This document shows, in pieces, positions 26,148 to 33,994 of a DNA stretch of 39,798 nucleotides; positions within the stretch are counted from its first letter, which is position 1; each line of letters begins with the position of its first letter. The position numbers and the translations under genes are program-made. This stretch comes from JAZDKP01 sp043802925 (GTDB taxonomy: Bacteria; Fibrobacterota; OXYB2-FULL-49-7; JAEUSG01), in contig JAZDKP010000202.1 of the NCBI GenBank assembly GCA_043802925.1, forward strand, positions 1 to 39,798. Reading direction: 5' to 3'. The notes below the pieces were generated by a model. That model saw nothing but the letters and a program-made list of their open reading frames with translations. It made no database searches and was not told the DNA's origin.

Positions 26148-27503
26148 ATGTTCGATAACCTGACGCAGCACCTCGAAACGGTCTTTAAAAAGCTCCGTGG
26201 ACAGGGTAAACTGTCCGAAGACAACATCCGCGAGGCCATGCGCGACATCCGGCGCGCCCTGCTCGAGGCGGACGTCAATTACAAGGTGGCCAAAGATTTC
26301 GTTGAAAAGGTTACTGCGCGTGCCGCGGGCACCGAGGTGCTCCAGAGCATCACCCCGGGCCAGCAGGTTGTCAAAGTCGTGTACGACGAACTGGTGGAGC
26401 TTTTGGGCCGTACCTCGGCCGAAACGGTTTTCCGCGGTTCCCCGCCCTACAAAGTCATGCTGGTGGGCCTCCAGGGTTCGGGTAAAACCACCCTATGCGC
26501 CAAGCTGGCGCTCCATTTCCGGAAAAAAGGTTACCAGCCCCTTCTTGTGGCTGCGGACGTTTACCGCCCTGCGGCCATCGAACAGCTCGAAACACTCGGT
26601 CGTTCGCTCTCCATCCAGGTTTTTGCCGGGGATCGCAAAAACCCACTTTCCATCTGTCGCGATGCGGTCGATTATGCCAAGAAGGAGAATCTCAACCTTA
26701 TTCTCATCGACACCGCAGGCCGCCTCCATGTCGATGAAGAGATGATGGTGGAGGCTGAAAAGATTGCATCGCAGGAAAAACCGCAAGAAATCTTCTTTGC
26801 GGCCGACGCCATGACCGGCCAGGACGCGGTGAACGCGGCCGCGGCCTTCCATTCGCGCCTCCATTTCACCGGCGTGGTGCTCACCAAGCTTGACGGCGAC
26901 GCCCGCGGTGGCGCCGCTCTCTCGGTGCTTGCGGTCACGGGCACGCCCATCCGTTACGTGGGCGTGGGCGAAAAGCCCGACCAGCTCGAGCTTTTCCATC
27001 CCGACCGCATGGCTTCACGCCTGCTGGGCATGGGCGACGTTGTTTCGCTTGTAGAAAAGGCGCAGGAAAACTTTGACGCGTCCAAGTCGCGGGACCTGGA
27101 GCGGAAAATGCTCAAGGCCCAGTTCACCTTCGAGGACTTTCGCGACCAGCTGCGGCAGATTAAAAAGATGGGTTCCCTCACCGACCTCCTTGGCATGTTG
27201 CCCGGCATGGGCGGGCAAATCAAGGAAATGGACACGGCCGCAAACGAAAAAGAGCTCGGAAAAATAGAAGCCATCATCAACAGCATGACAAAAAAAGAGC
27301 GCGTCCGGCCCGTCATTATCGACGGTTCGCGGCGCAAGCGTATCGCCGGCGGCAGCGGTACCACGGTCACGGACGTCAACCGGCTGCTCAAACAGTTTGA
27401 CGAAATGCAGCGCATGATGAAAAGCATGGGCAAGATGATGGGTAAAATGAAGGGCGGCCTGCGCGGCGCGGCCTCCCGTCTTAATCTCGGTATTCCGCAT
27501 TAA
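26148..27503 (+). CDS. ffh: Signal recognition particle protein Ffh (SRP54)
   Basis: 451 aa, normal for the family. Ffh binds SRP RNA and signal sequences of nascent chains and delivers ribosomes to FtsY at the inner membrane. The N domain (1-85) is followed by the G domain with GLQGSGKTT (107-115), DVYRPAA (137-143), DTAGR (188-192) and TKLDGDARGG (246-255). The methionine-rich M domain (about 300-451) has the RNA-contact motif SRRKRIAGGSGTTVTDVNRL and KMMGKMKGG. The start codon has no strong Shine-Dalgarno sequence but matches the family N-terminus (MFDNLTQHLE). It is first in an ffh-rpsP-rimM-trmD-rplS operon, a common bacterial arrangement. No SRP RNA gene was recognised in the window. 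Confidence 0.97.
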   Translation: MFDNLTQHLETVFKKLRGQGKLSEDNIREAMRDIRRALLEADVNYKVAKDFVEKVTARAAGTEVLQSITPGQQVVKVVYDELVELLGRTSAETVFRGSPPYKVMLVGLQGSGKTTLCAKLALHFRKKGYQPLLVAADVYRPAAIEQLETLGRSLSIQVFAGDRKNPLSICRDAVDYAKKENLNLILIDTAGRLHVDEEMMVEAEKIASQEKPQEIFFAADAMTGQDAVNAAAAFHSRLHFTGVVLTKLDGDARGGAALSVLAVTGTPIRYVGVGEKPDQLELFHPDRMASRLLGMGDVVSLVEKAQENFDASKSRDLERKMLKAQFTFEDFRDQLRQIKKMGSLTDLLGMLPGMGGQIKEMDTAANEKELGKIEAIINSMTKKERVRPVIIDGSRRKRIAGGSGTTVTDVNRLLKQFDEMQRMMKSMGKMMGKMKGGLRGAASRLNLGIPH

Positions 27504-27527
27504 CGATTCAATTTAAAGGAGGACGAG

Positions 27528-27911
27528 TTGGTAAAACTCAGAATGACGTGTTTGGGCCGGGGCAACCGCAAAACCTACCGCTTTATGGCGGACGACATGC
27601 GCAAACGGCGCGACGGGCGGGGACAGCAGTTCCTCGGGTACTACGATCCCTTCAAAAAGACCGACAAGCTCCGGATTGACGAGGAGGCCGTGTACGCGTG
27701 GCTCAAAAAGGGCGCCGAACCCTCGGACACCTTCCGTTCCATGCTCAAGAAGGCCGGCATCTGGGCCAAGTGGATGCTTCTCCAGCAGGGCAAGGACGTC
27801 ACGGGCCTGGCGCTCCAGCCCAAGGCTGTAAAGGGAAAGCGCAAAAAGAACCGCGACAAGGGCGAGGCCGTTGCGCCCGTGGCTGCGGCCCCGGCCGCTG
27901 CCACGGCATGA
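27528..27911 (+). CDS. rpsP: 30S ribosomal protein S16
   Basis: 127 aa. The start is TTG, placed 5 bp after a perfect AAAGGAGG (27515-27522), and gives the expected MVKLRM beginning. The next in-frame ATG (27543) would remove conserved residues. S16 features include ADDMRKRRDGR and FLGYYDPF, followed by W-L-K-K-GAEPSDT. The family core ends near residue 90. Residues about 100-127 are a lysine-rich then Ala/Pro/Val-rich tail. S16 stabilises 16S rRNA during 30S assembly. The stop codon overlaps the rimM start (ATGA), indicating translational coupling. The KH-domain gene that often lies between rpsP and rimM is absent. Confidence 0.95.
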   Translation: MVKLRMTCLGRGNRKTYRFMADDMRKRRDGRGQQFLGYYDPFKKTDKLRIDEEAVYAWLKKGAEPSDTFRSMLKKAGIWAKWMLLQQGKDVTGLALQPKAVKGKRKKNRDKGEAVAPVAAAPAAATA

Positions 27912-28426
27912 GTGAACCGTGCTTTGCCGTCATCGGCAGGGTCTTGAAGCCGAAAGGCCTTTCCGGCGAAGTCAAGGTGTCGCCGGAAGGCGGGGTCCTT
28001 TTTGAAAAAGGGTTCGAGGGCCCGGTTCTCTTTGAAAAACTTGGAACGGAACGGCCGCTCGCCATTGAATCGATTGCCCACAATCACAAGTTTGCATACG
28101 TGAAGTTCGGGGGCGTCGATACGGTCGAGGAGGCGGAAACTCTCCGGGACGGTGTCCTTAAGGTGGAGACCGAGCGCCGGAAAAAGCTGCCCGCCGAGAC
28201 CTTTTACCACGAGGAGCTCATGGGCTTTTCGGTGCGCCTCGATTCGGGCGCGGATGTGGGCACGGTGACCGGGGTGGAGTCCTACCCGTCCTGCGATTCC
28301 CTCGAGGTCCGGACCGCCTCCGGGAAAACGGCGCTTGTTCCCATGGTCAAGCCGGTGGTCAAGGCCATCAACGCGGAAAAGAAGGAAATCACGCTTTACG
28401 CGGACCGGATCCGCGACATCCTGTAA
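27908..28426 (+). CDS. rimM: Ribosome maturation factor RimM
   Basis: 172 aa. ATG 27908 overlaps the rpsP stop as ATGA. RimM assists 16S rRNA processing and 30S head assembly by binding S19. The N-terminal barrel contains IGRVLKPKGLSGEVKV (about 9-24). The C-terminal PRC-barrel begins near YHEELMGFSVRL (about 99-110) and ends with LVPMVKPVVKAINAEKKEI, the usual RimM pattern. The frame is open far upstream inside rpsP, but that part is out-of-frame overlap and not family sequence. trmD starts 6 bp after its stop. Confidence 0.93.
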   Translation: MSEPCFAVIGRVLKPKGLSGEVKVSPEGGVLFEKGFEGPVLFEKLGTERPLAIESIAHNHKFAYVKFGGVDTVEEAETLRDGVLKVETERRKKLPAETFYHEELMGFSVRLDSGADVGTVTGVESYPSCDSLEVRTASGKTALVPMVKPVVKAINAEKKEITLYADRIRDIL

Positions 28427-28432
28427 GGGATC

Positions 28433-29119
28433 ATGCACTTTGAAATTATAACGCTGTTTCCGGAAATGTTTGACCTTTTTTTCGGGTCGAGCATCCTCGG
28501 GCGCGCCCGTGGCAAAGGGTGCTTTACCGAGCACCGCATCCAGCTGCGCGACTACGCCCTCAACCGGTACGGGCAGGTCGATGACGACCCCTACGGCGGC
28601 GAGCCGGGCATGGTGCTGCGGCCCGAACCCGCAAGCAACGCCATCCGCGAAGGGCTTTCGCGCTGCGAAGGCAAACGGTGCCGCACGGTGTTCTTTACGC
28701 CCCAGGGACGCGTCTTCCGCCAGCGCATTGCCGAGGAATACGCGTCCGGGACCGAGGCCGTGGTCATCCTCTGCGGCCATTACAAGGGGCTCGACGAGCG
28801 GGTGTGCGAAAAGTACGTGGACGACCAGATTTCCATCGGCGACTACGTGCTCACGGGCGGCGAACTGCCGGCCATGGTGTTCATGGACGCGGTGGTTCGC
28901 CTGCTCGAAAACGCCCTCGGGAACAAAGGGTCGGCCGAGGGCGATTCGTTTGCGAACGGCCGGATGCTCGAGCATCCGCTCTATACGCGGCCCGAGGAGT
29001 TTGAAGGAATGCGGGTGCCCGAGATACTGATGTCCGGGCACCACAAGCGCATCGAGGAGTGGAAAAAGGAACAGTCCATGCTCCGGACCCGTATGCGGCG
29101 CCCGGACCTGCTGATATAA
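28433..29119 (+). CDS. trmD: tRNA (guanine-N1-)-methyltransferase TrmD
   Basis: 228 aa. TrmD methylates G37 of tRNAs with a G36 using S-adenosylmethionine, preventing +1 frameshifts. The SPOUT knot region is clear: FEIITLFPEMF at the N-terminus, DDDPYGGEPGMVLRPEP (about 50-66), ILCGHYKGLDERV and DYVLTGGELPAMV, with the C-terminal helical domain HPLYTRPEEFEG...VPEILMSGHH. Length is close to the normal 230-250 aa. It lies 6 bp after rimM and 41 bp before rplS in the same operon. Confidence 0.97.
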   Translation: MHFEIITLFPEMFDLFFGSSILGRARGKGCFTEHRIQLRDYALNRYGQVDDDPYGGEPGMVLRPEPASNAIREGLSRCEGKRCRTVFFTPQGRVFRQRIAEEYASGTEAVVILCGHYKGLDERVCEKYVDDQISIGDYVLTGGELPAMVFMDAVVRLLENALGNKGSAEGDSFANGRMLEHPLYTRPEEFEGMRVPEILMSGHHKRIEEWKKEQSMLRTRMRRPDLLI

Positions 29120-29160
29120 GGATACGAAAACGGAAAACAATTGAAACAAGGAGACATAAT

Positions 29161-29541
29161 ATGAACGCAATCATCCGCGAAGTCGAAAAGGAAATGCTCA
29201 AGGAGACGCGTGATTTCCGCGTGGGCGACTCGGTCCGTATTTCCATGGAAATCGTCGAAGGCGACAAAAAACGCGTGCAGATTTACGAAGGCCTTATCAT
29301 GTCCAAAAAAGGCACGGGCATCAACGCATGCATCACGGTGCGTAAAACGACCGCCGGCATCGGCATCGAAAAGATTATCCCGATCCACATGCCGAGCATC
29401 AAGGCCATCGAGGTCGTCCGCCGCGGCAAGGTTCGCCGGGCCAAACTCTATTACTTGCGCGAACTTACGGGCAAGGCCACACGCGTCAAGGAAAACCTCG
29501 AGATGCAAAAGAACGACCGCGCGGTCAAAGTAAAAGCCTGA
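29161..29541 (+). CDS. rplS: 50S ribosomal protein L19
   Basis: 126 aa from ATG 29161, preceded by AAGGAG (29148-29153) at 7-bp spacing. L19 lies at the 30S-50S interface. Family features are FRVGDSVRISMEIVEGDKKR, RVQIYEGLIMSKKG, the ITVRKTTAGIGIEKIIPIHM segment and the RRGKVRRAKLYYLRELTGKA end. It is the last gene of the operon and ends only 6 bp from the end of the convergent transketolase gene, with no clear hairpin terminator between them. Confidence 0.97.
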   Translation: MNAIIREVEKEMLKETRDFRVGDSVRISMEIVEGDKKRVQIYEGLIMSKKGTGINACITVRKTTAGIGIEKIIPIHMPSIKAIEVVRRGKVRRAKLYYLRELTGKATRVKENLEMQKNDRAVKVKA

Positions 29542-29547
29542 AAACGG

Positions 29548-31599
29548 CTATCCGCGCTGTGGTTTCAGCAGTGCCTCGACTTCGCGGACCACGTTCTCGG
29601 CCGTGAACCCGAATTTTTCGTCGAGTACGTTAAAGGGGGCGGAATAGCCGAAATGGTCGAGGCCCCAGACGCGGCCAAAGGGGCCGGTGAGGCCCGCGAT
29701 GGCCGAGGGAAGGCCCGCGGTGAGGCCAAAGACCGGGACCTCTGCCGGGAACACGGACTTCTGGTAGGCTGCATCCTGGTCACGGAACAGCCCTTCGGAA
29801 ATGGCTGAAACCACCTGCACCTTCAGCCCCTTTTCAGCTTCAAGTTTTTTGGCCCCTGCAAGGAGCGTGGACACCTCGGATCCGTTGGCCACGAGGATGA
29901 CATCCGGCTTTCCGTCCGTTTTTTTCACAACATAGGCCCCTTTTTCCGCTTGTTTGGCATCGGCTGCGCGTGTGGAGCCGGGCAGGGCCGGGATGTCGGC
30001 GATGTTCTGGCGGGAGAGGAGGAGGGCCGTGGGTGTGGTCGTGTTTTCGAGCGCCATTTTCCATGCCACGGTGGTCTCGGACGCGTCCGCGGGCCGCAGG
30101 ACCAGCACGCTGCGTTTTCCATGGTGGTTTTTGAGCTGCTCCATGAGACGGATTTGCGCCTCCTGTTCCACGGGCTGGTGGGTGGGGCCATCCTCGCCCA
30201 CGCGAAAGGCGTCGTGCGTCCAGATGTACTTGACCGGAAGGCCCATGAGGGCCGCCAGCCGGACCGCGGGTTTCATGTAATCGGAAAAGACGAAGAAGGT
30301 GCCGCAGGCCGGGAGGACCCCGCCATGCAGGGCCATGCCGTTCATGATACACGCCATGGTGAGTTCGGAGACGCCGGCCTGAAAGAAGGCGCCGGAAAAG
30401 TCTCCCTTGACAAAAGCCTTGCTGTTCTTAAGGAAGCCGTCGGTGTTGTCGCTGTTGGAGAGGTCCGCGGACGCGACCACCATATTCTCGATATTCTTGG
30501 CGAAGTAGGCGAGGGCGTTCTTGGAGGCGACGCGGGTGGCGATACCTTCTTTCTGCTCTATCTTTGCGTAATCGATTGCCAGCGGTTTGCCCGAGAAAAA
30601 GGCGCGGAGCTTTTTCGCGAGCGCCGGGTTTTTCGCTTCCCAGGCCTTTTGCGCCTCTTTCCGCTTTTTCGCTTCCGCGGCCATGCGCGCGCGCGCGCGT
30701 GTGTAAACATCCGCGGCCTCGGGGAATATGACAAAGGGGTTTTTAGGGTCCCCGCCGAGGTTGGCGATGCTGTTGTCAAAGCAGGCGCCCGATTTGGAGA
30801 GCGGCATGCCGTGCGTCTCGCACTCGCGCTCAAAGCTTTTCCCGTCCGCGGTGCGCGCCCCCTTGCCCATGATGGTCTTCCCGATGAGGAGGAAGGGCTT
30901 TGCCGTCTCGGTGCGGGCGGTCGCAAGCGCGGCCCGGATTTGCGTTTCGTCATTGCCGTTGAGGGTGACCACGCGCCAGCCCCAGGCTTCGTATTTTTTC
31001 GCCGTGTCTTCGCTGGTCACCGCGCCGGTGCCTGTGGAAAGCTGGATGTCGTTGGAGTCGTAGAACATGATGAGGTTGGAAAGGCCGAGATGGCCTGCGA
31101 CGCGGCCCGCGCCCTGCGAGATTTCTTCCTGCACGCCGCCATCCGAAATGTAGGTGTAAATTTTGTGGTCCATCCAGTTTCCAAAGCGGGCCGAAAGAAA
31201 CCGGGCCGCAATGGCCGCGCCCACGGCCATGGTGTGGCCCTGGCCCAAGGGGCCGGAGGTGTTTTCGACCCCACGCGCCACGTCGAGTTCCGGGTGGCCG
31301 GGTGTTGGGCTGCCCCACTGGCGAAAGGTTTTAAGTTCGTCGAGGGTATAGCGGCCCATGAGCGCGAGCACGGAATAGAGCATGGGTGACATGTGGCCCG
31401 GGTCAAGGAAGAAGCGGTCGCGGAAGGGCCAGGTCATGTCCATGGGATCTGCGGTGAGAAATTCGGTGTAGAGGATATTGATAAAGTCGGCCCCGCCCAT
31501 GGCGCCGCCCGGATGGCCGGACTTGGCCTTTTCGACCATGGCGGCGGAAAGGATGCGGATGTTGTCCGCGGCTTTTTCAACGGGTGTTTTCTGTGACAT
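29548..31599 (-). CDS. tkt: Transketolase
   Basis: 683 aa, normal for bacterial transketolase. It transfers two-carbon ketol units in the non-oxidative pentose phosphate pathway using thiamine diphosphate and Mg2+. Visible features are GHPGG (28-32), the substrate histidine region PGHPE (100-104), the cofactor motif SDGGVQEE (152-159) with N183 (the usual GDG is SDG here), THGMPLS, and the pyrimidine-domain glutamate in GVSELTMA. The start is supported by AGGAG about 6 bp upstream of ATG 31599. A promoter of the form TTGGGC-18 bp-TATATT lies at 31633-31662 on the minus strand. It converges with rplS. An alternating GC/GT tract lies within the gene (30683-30705). Confidence 0.96.
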   Translation of the reverse strand: MSQKTPVEKAADNIRILSAAMVEKAKSGHPGGAMGGADFINILYTEFLTADPMDMTWPFRDRFFLDPGHMSPMLYSVLALMGRYTLDELKTFRQWGSPTPGHPELDVARGVENTSGPLGQGHTMAVGAAIAARFLSARFGNWMDHKIYTYISDGGVQEEISQGAGRVAGHLGLSNLIMFYDSNDIQLSTGTGAVTSEDTAKKYEAWGWRVVTLNGNDETQIRAALATARTETAKPFLLIGKTIMGKGARTADGKSFERECETHGMPLSKSGACFDNSIANLGGDPKNPFVIFPEAADVYTRARARMAAEAKKRKEAQKAWEAKNPALAKKLRAFFSGKPLAIDYAKIEQKEGIATRVASKNALAYFAKNIENMVVASADLSNSDNTDGFLKNSKAFVKGDFSGAFFQAGVSELTMACIMNGMALHGGVLPACGTFFVFSDYMKPAVRLAALMGLPVKYIWTHDAFRVGEDGPTHQPVEQEAQIRLMEQLKNHHGKRSVLVLRPADASETTVAWKMALENTTTPTALLLSRQNIADIPALPGSTRAADAKQAEKGAYVVKKTDGKPDVILVANGSEVSTLLAGAKKLEAEKGLKVQVVSAISEGLFRDQDAAYQKSVFPAEVPVFGLTAGLPSAIAGLTGPFGRVWGLDHFGYSAPFNVLDEKFGFTAENVVREVEALLKPQRG
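30683..30705. repeat. Alternating purine-pyrimidine (GC)n/(GT)n tract inside tkt
   Basis: Twenty-three bases of strict purine-pyrimidine alternation, including (GC) repeated seven and a half times and then (GT) repeats. It codes for the TRARARM segment in the linker between the two main transketolase domains. Such tracts can adopt Z-DNA and are dinucleotide slippage sites. Confidence 0.6.
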
Positions 31600-31781
31600 T
31601 CAAGGCTCCTGATTTACGTTTTTTACTTCAATAATATAATAGGAAGGAAAAAAATAGCCCAATGGCACAGGGAAAGGCAAGGATGGGCGGAGGTTGGATT
31701 TGTTCGCCTTTTCCTTCTTTCTTCCTTTTCTTTTCAATTTTAGCATATTATATTATCCTCGTCAAGAAAGGAGGGCTTATC

Positions 31782-31958
31782 ATGGACGAAATCCGTGAGT
31801 ACGCTCAGCAGATGGCCGAAGAAATCCGCAGGCACAAATGGATCGCCTCCCAGCAGGCGGGACATGACCTCGGTGAAAAGGCCATCCGGGAATGGCGCGA
31901 AGAATACGAAGAGGACTTCCGCTTGAACTGGCTTAAAAACCGGTATTCCCTCAACTAA
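31782..31958 (+). CDS. Small hypothetical protein, 58 aa, charged helical
   Basis: ATG 31782 follows a perfect AAAGGAGG (31767-31774) at about 7-bp spacing, and a TATATT (31749-31754) lies just upstream. The product (MDEIREYAQQMAEEIRRHKW then AGHDLGEKAIREWREEYEED) is rich in E, R and K with a predicted amphipathic helical character, no signal peptide and no membrane segment. I do not recognise the family. The strong ribosome site, codon use like neighbouring genes and position 23 bp before the UDP-glucose dehydrogenase make a real gene likely. A longer in-frame reading from 31662 is disfavoured because its extra residues are hydrophobic, low-complexity translation of the promoter region. Confidence 0.7.
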   Translation: MDEIREYAQQMAEEIRRHKWIASQQAGHDLGEKAIREWREEYEEDFRLNWLKNRYSLN

Positions 31959-31981
31959 TTTCTGCTTTTTCTTTTTAATTC

Positions 31982-33358
31982 ATGAGTTTTTCCAAAAATA
32001 TCCTATGCATCGGCGCGGGCTATGTCGGAAGCCCGACCATGGCCGTCATTGCGCAAAAATGGCCCGAATACCGCGTCATGGTGGTGGACATCAACCCTGC
32101 GCGCATCAATGCCTGGAATTCCGGGCACCTCCCTATTTACGAACCGGGCCTCGATGACATCGTTTTCGCCTGCCGTGGGAAAAACCTCTTCTTCAGCACG
32201 GACATTGACCGGGCCATTACCGAGGCGGACATCATCTTTGTCTCCGTTAATACACCCACCAAAATGTTCGGCCAGGGCGCGGGCCGCGCCGCGGACCTGC
32301 AGTATTGGGAAAAGACCGCGCGCCAGATTGTGCGCTGTTCGGACCGCGACAAAATTATAGTCGAAAAGAGCACGCTTCCTGTCAAGACCGCTGAGGCCAT
32401 GGAAAGTATTCTGCACACCAACGGCAAGGGGCTCCGCTTCAATGTGCTCGCCAATCCTGAGTTCCTCGCCGAAGGCACGGCCGTCGCGGACCTGCTCAAC
32501 CCCGACCGTGTGCTCATCGGCTCGCGCGAGACCCCCGAAGGGGTAAAAGCGCGCAAGGCCCTGGTGGACATCTACGCCCGCTGGGTGCCCTTTGAGCGCA
32601 TTCTTGAGACCAATGTGTGGAGCGCCGAGCTATCCAAGCTCGTGTCCAACGCCTTCCTGGCCCAACGCATCTCGTCCATCAATGCCGTGTCCGCGCTCTG
32701 CGAGCGCACGGGCGCGGACGTGGGACAGGTGGCCCATGCTGTGGGTATGGACCGTCGCATCGGGCCACGCTTCCTGAGCGCGTCCGTGGGTTTTGGCGGT
32801 TCCTGCTTTCAAAAGGACATCCTCCACCTGGTCTACCTGTGCGAGCATTACGGTCTGCCCGAGGTGGCGGCCTACTGGGAACAGGTGGTTAAAATCAATG
32901 ACTGGCAGCAGCAGCGGTTTGTCCGGACCATGATTGCGTCCATGTTCGACACCCTGGTCGACAAGCGCATCGCGCTCTTCGGTTTCGCGTTCAAGGCCGA
33001 CACAGGCGACACGCGCGAATCACCCGCGCTCAAGGTGGCCCGCGCGCTTGCGGCCGAGGGCGCCCGCGTGGTCATCACCGACCCCAAAGCCCTCGATAAC
33101 GCCCGGCTCGACCTCGCGGAACTGGGGGAGAGGGTGGTGTTTGAGCCCTTGCCGGAAAAGGCCGCGACCGGTGCACACGCTATTGCCGTGCTGACGGAAT
33201 GGAACCTTTTCAAAAAGTGCGATTACAGCGCCATCTTCAAGACCATGGAAAAGCCTGCGTTCATCTTCGATGGCCGGAACATACTTGACCATGCCCGCCT
33301 GTTCGAAATCGGTTTTAATGTCTATTCCCTCGGCAAAGCTGCGCTGACGCGAAGTTAA
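31982..33358 (+). CDS. ugd: UDP-glucose 6-dehydrogenase, animal-like type
   Basis: 458 aa. It oxidises UDP-glucose to UDP-glucuronate with two NAD+, feeding polysaccharide or glycan synthesis. The NAD motif GAGYVG is at 11-16. The catalytic centre includes E165 (NPEFLAEGTA), K219 and N223 (ELSKLVSNAF) and the nucleophile C275 in GFGGSCFQKD. Long segments match what I recall of vertebrate UGDH, including RINAWNS, LPIYEPGLDD, CRGKNLFFST, VNTPTK, AFLAQRISSIN, FAFKADTGDTRES and KPAFIFDGR. Length is closer to the ~490-aa eukaryotic form than to short bacterial Ugd. No clear Shine-Dalgarno precedes the ATG, so it may be translated with the small upstream gene. It likely supplies sugar donors for the glycosyltransferases downstream. 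Confidence 0.95.
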   Translation: MSFSKNILCIGAGYVGSPTMAVIAQKWPEYRVMVVDINPARINAWNSGHLPIYEPGLDDIVFACRGKNLFFSTDIDRAITEADIIFVSVNTPTKMFGQGAGRAADLQYWEKTARQIVRCSDRDKIIVEKSTLPVKTAEAMESILHTNGKGLRFNVLANPEFLAEGTAVADLLNPDRVLIGSRETPEGVKARKALVDIYARWVPFERILETNVWSAELSKLVSNAFLAQRISSINAVSALCERTGADVGQVAHAVGMDRRIGPRFLSASVGFGGSCFQKDILHLVYLCEHYGLPEVAAYWEQVVKINDWQQQRFVRTMIASMFDTLVDKRIALFGFAFKADTGDTRESPALKVARALAAEGARVVITDPKALDNARLDLAELGERVVFEPLPEKAATGAHAIAVLTEWNLFKKCDYSAIFKTMEKPAFIFDGRNILDHARLFEIGFNVYSLGKAALTRS

Positions 33359-33598
33359 AAACTGTTGGTTAAGAGCTAAAACTCGCTCCAAACATAACCC
33401 TCACCCTCTTCCCAAAGCACAAGGACTTTTTTACCCTTTCCAATAGTTTTTTCCTCTATTTTCACTTCTACTTAAAACAACGACTTTGTTGAAAATCAAG
33501 GCCTTAAGCGGTAAAGCCGGAGGAGGTACAGGCTTTGCAATAACGTAAGCGTAAGTTGCGAAAATAGTTTATCAGGAATAATTAACAAGGGGAACACC

Positions 33599-33976
33599 AT
33601 GACCACCATTACCAAGAACGAAACACTGCTCAGTATCGGGGATGTTTCCCGATTCCTGAACGTCCCCACCCATACAATAAGGTATTGGGAAAAGGAGTTT
33701 TCGGACAACTTAAGTCCGGTTCGCACCGTGGGGCACCAGCGCCGCTATTCGGACGATAACGTTCGGCAGATTCGTGACATTATGCGCCTTCTCAAGAACG
33801 AAGGCTACAGCATTGCGGGCGCCAAAAAGATATTGGAGCTCAAACACCGCAAACCCGGGTTATCCGAGAACCCGTCCGCACCCGAGGATGTGGCCCAGCG
33901 GATACTGATGATGATCAAGGAGCAGCTCGGCGTGCACGCGATCACCAGTTTCGAAGAAAAAAGCGCTGTTGCTTGA
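33599..33976 (+). CDS. MerR-family transcriptional regulator
   Basis: 125 aa, ATG preceded by AAGGGG (33587-33592). The N-terminal winged helix-turn-helix of the MerR family is clear: LLSIGDVSRFLNVPTHTIRYW (10-30), HQRRYSDDNVRQIRDIMRLL and the GYSIAGAKKIL helix. The C-terminus is short, without cysteine clusters for metal sensing, so the signal is unknown. A 240-bp gene-free gap precedes it, containing a possible hairpin (AAAGCC/GGCTTT) and a TTGCGA-17 bp-TAATTA promoter-like pair. Its stop lies 18 bp before the TTG start of the giant glycosyltransferase, in the same frame, so the two are probably one transcript. Confidence 0.88.
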   Translation: MTTITKNETLLSIGDVSRFLNVPTHTIRYWEKEFSDNLSPVRTVGHQRRYSDDNVRQIRDIMRLLKNEGYSIAGAKKILELKHRKPGLSENPSAPEDVAQRILMMIKEQLGVHAITSFEEKSAVA

Positions 33977-33994
33977 ACACGGTATAACGCAATA

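Noticed and set aside
27641..29170. 509-codon open frame antisense to rpsP-rimM-trmD
   Set aside because: Spans three conserved genes on the opposite strand and matches none of the expected families.
29950..31389. 479-codon open frame antisense to transketolase
   Set aside because: Sense strand is unambiguous transketolase; the antisense translation has no recognisable motifs.
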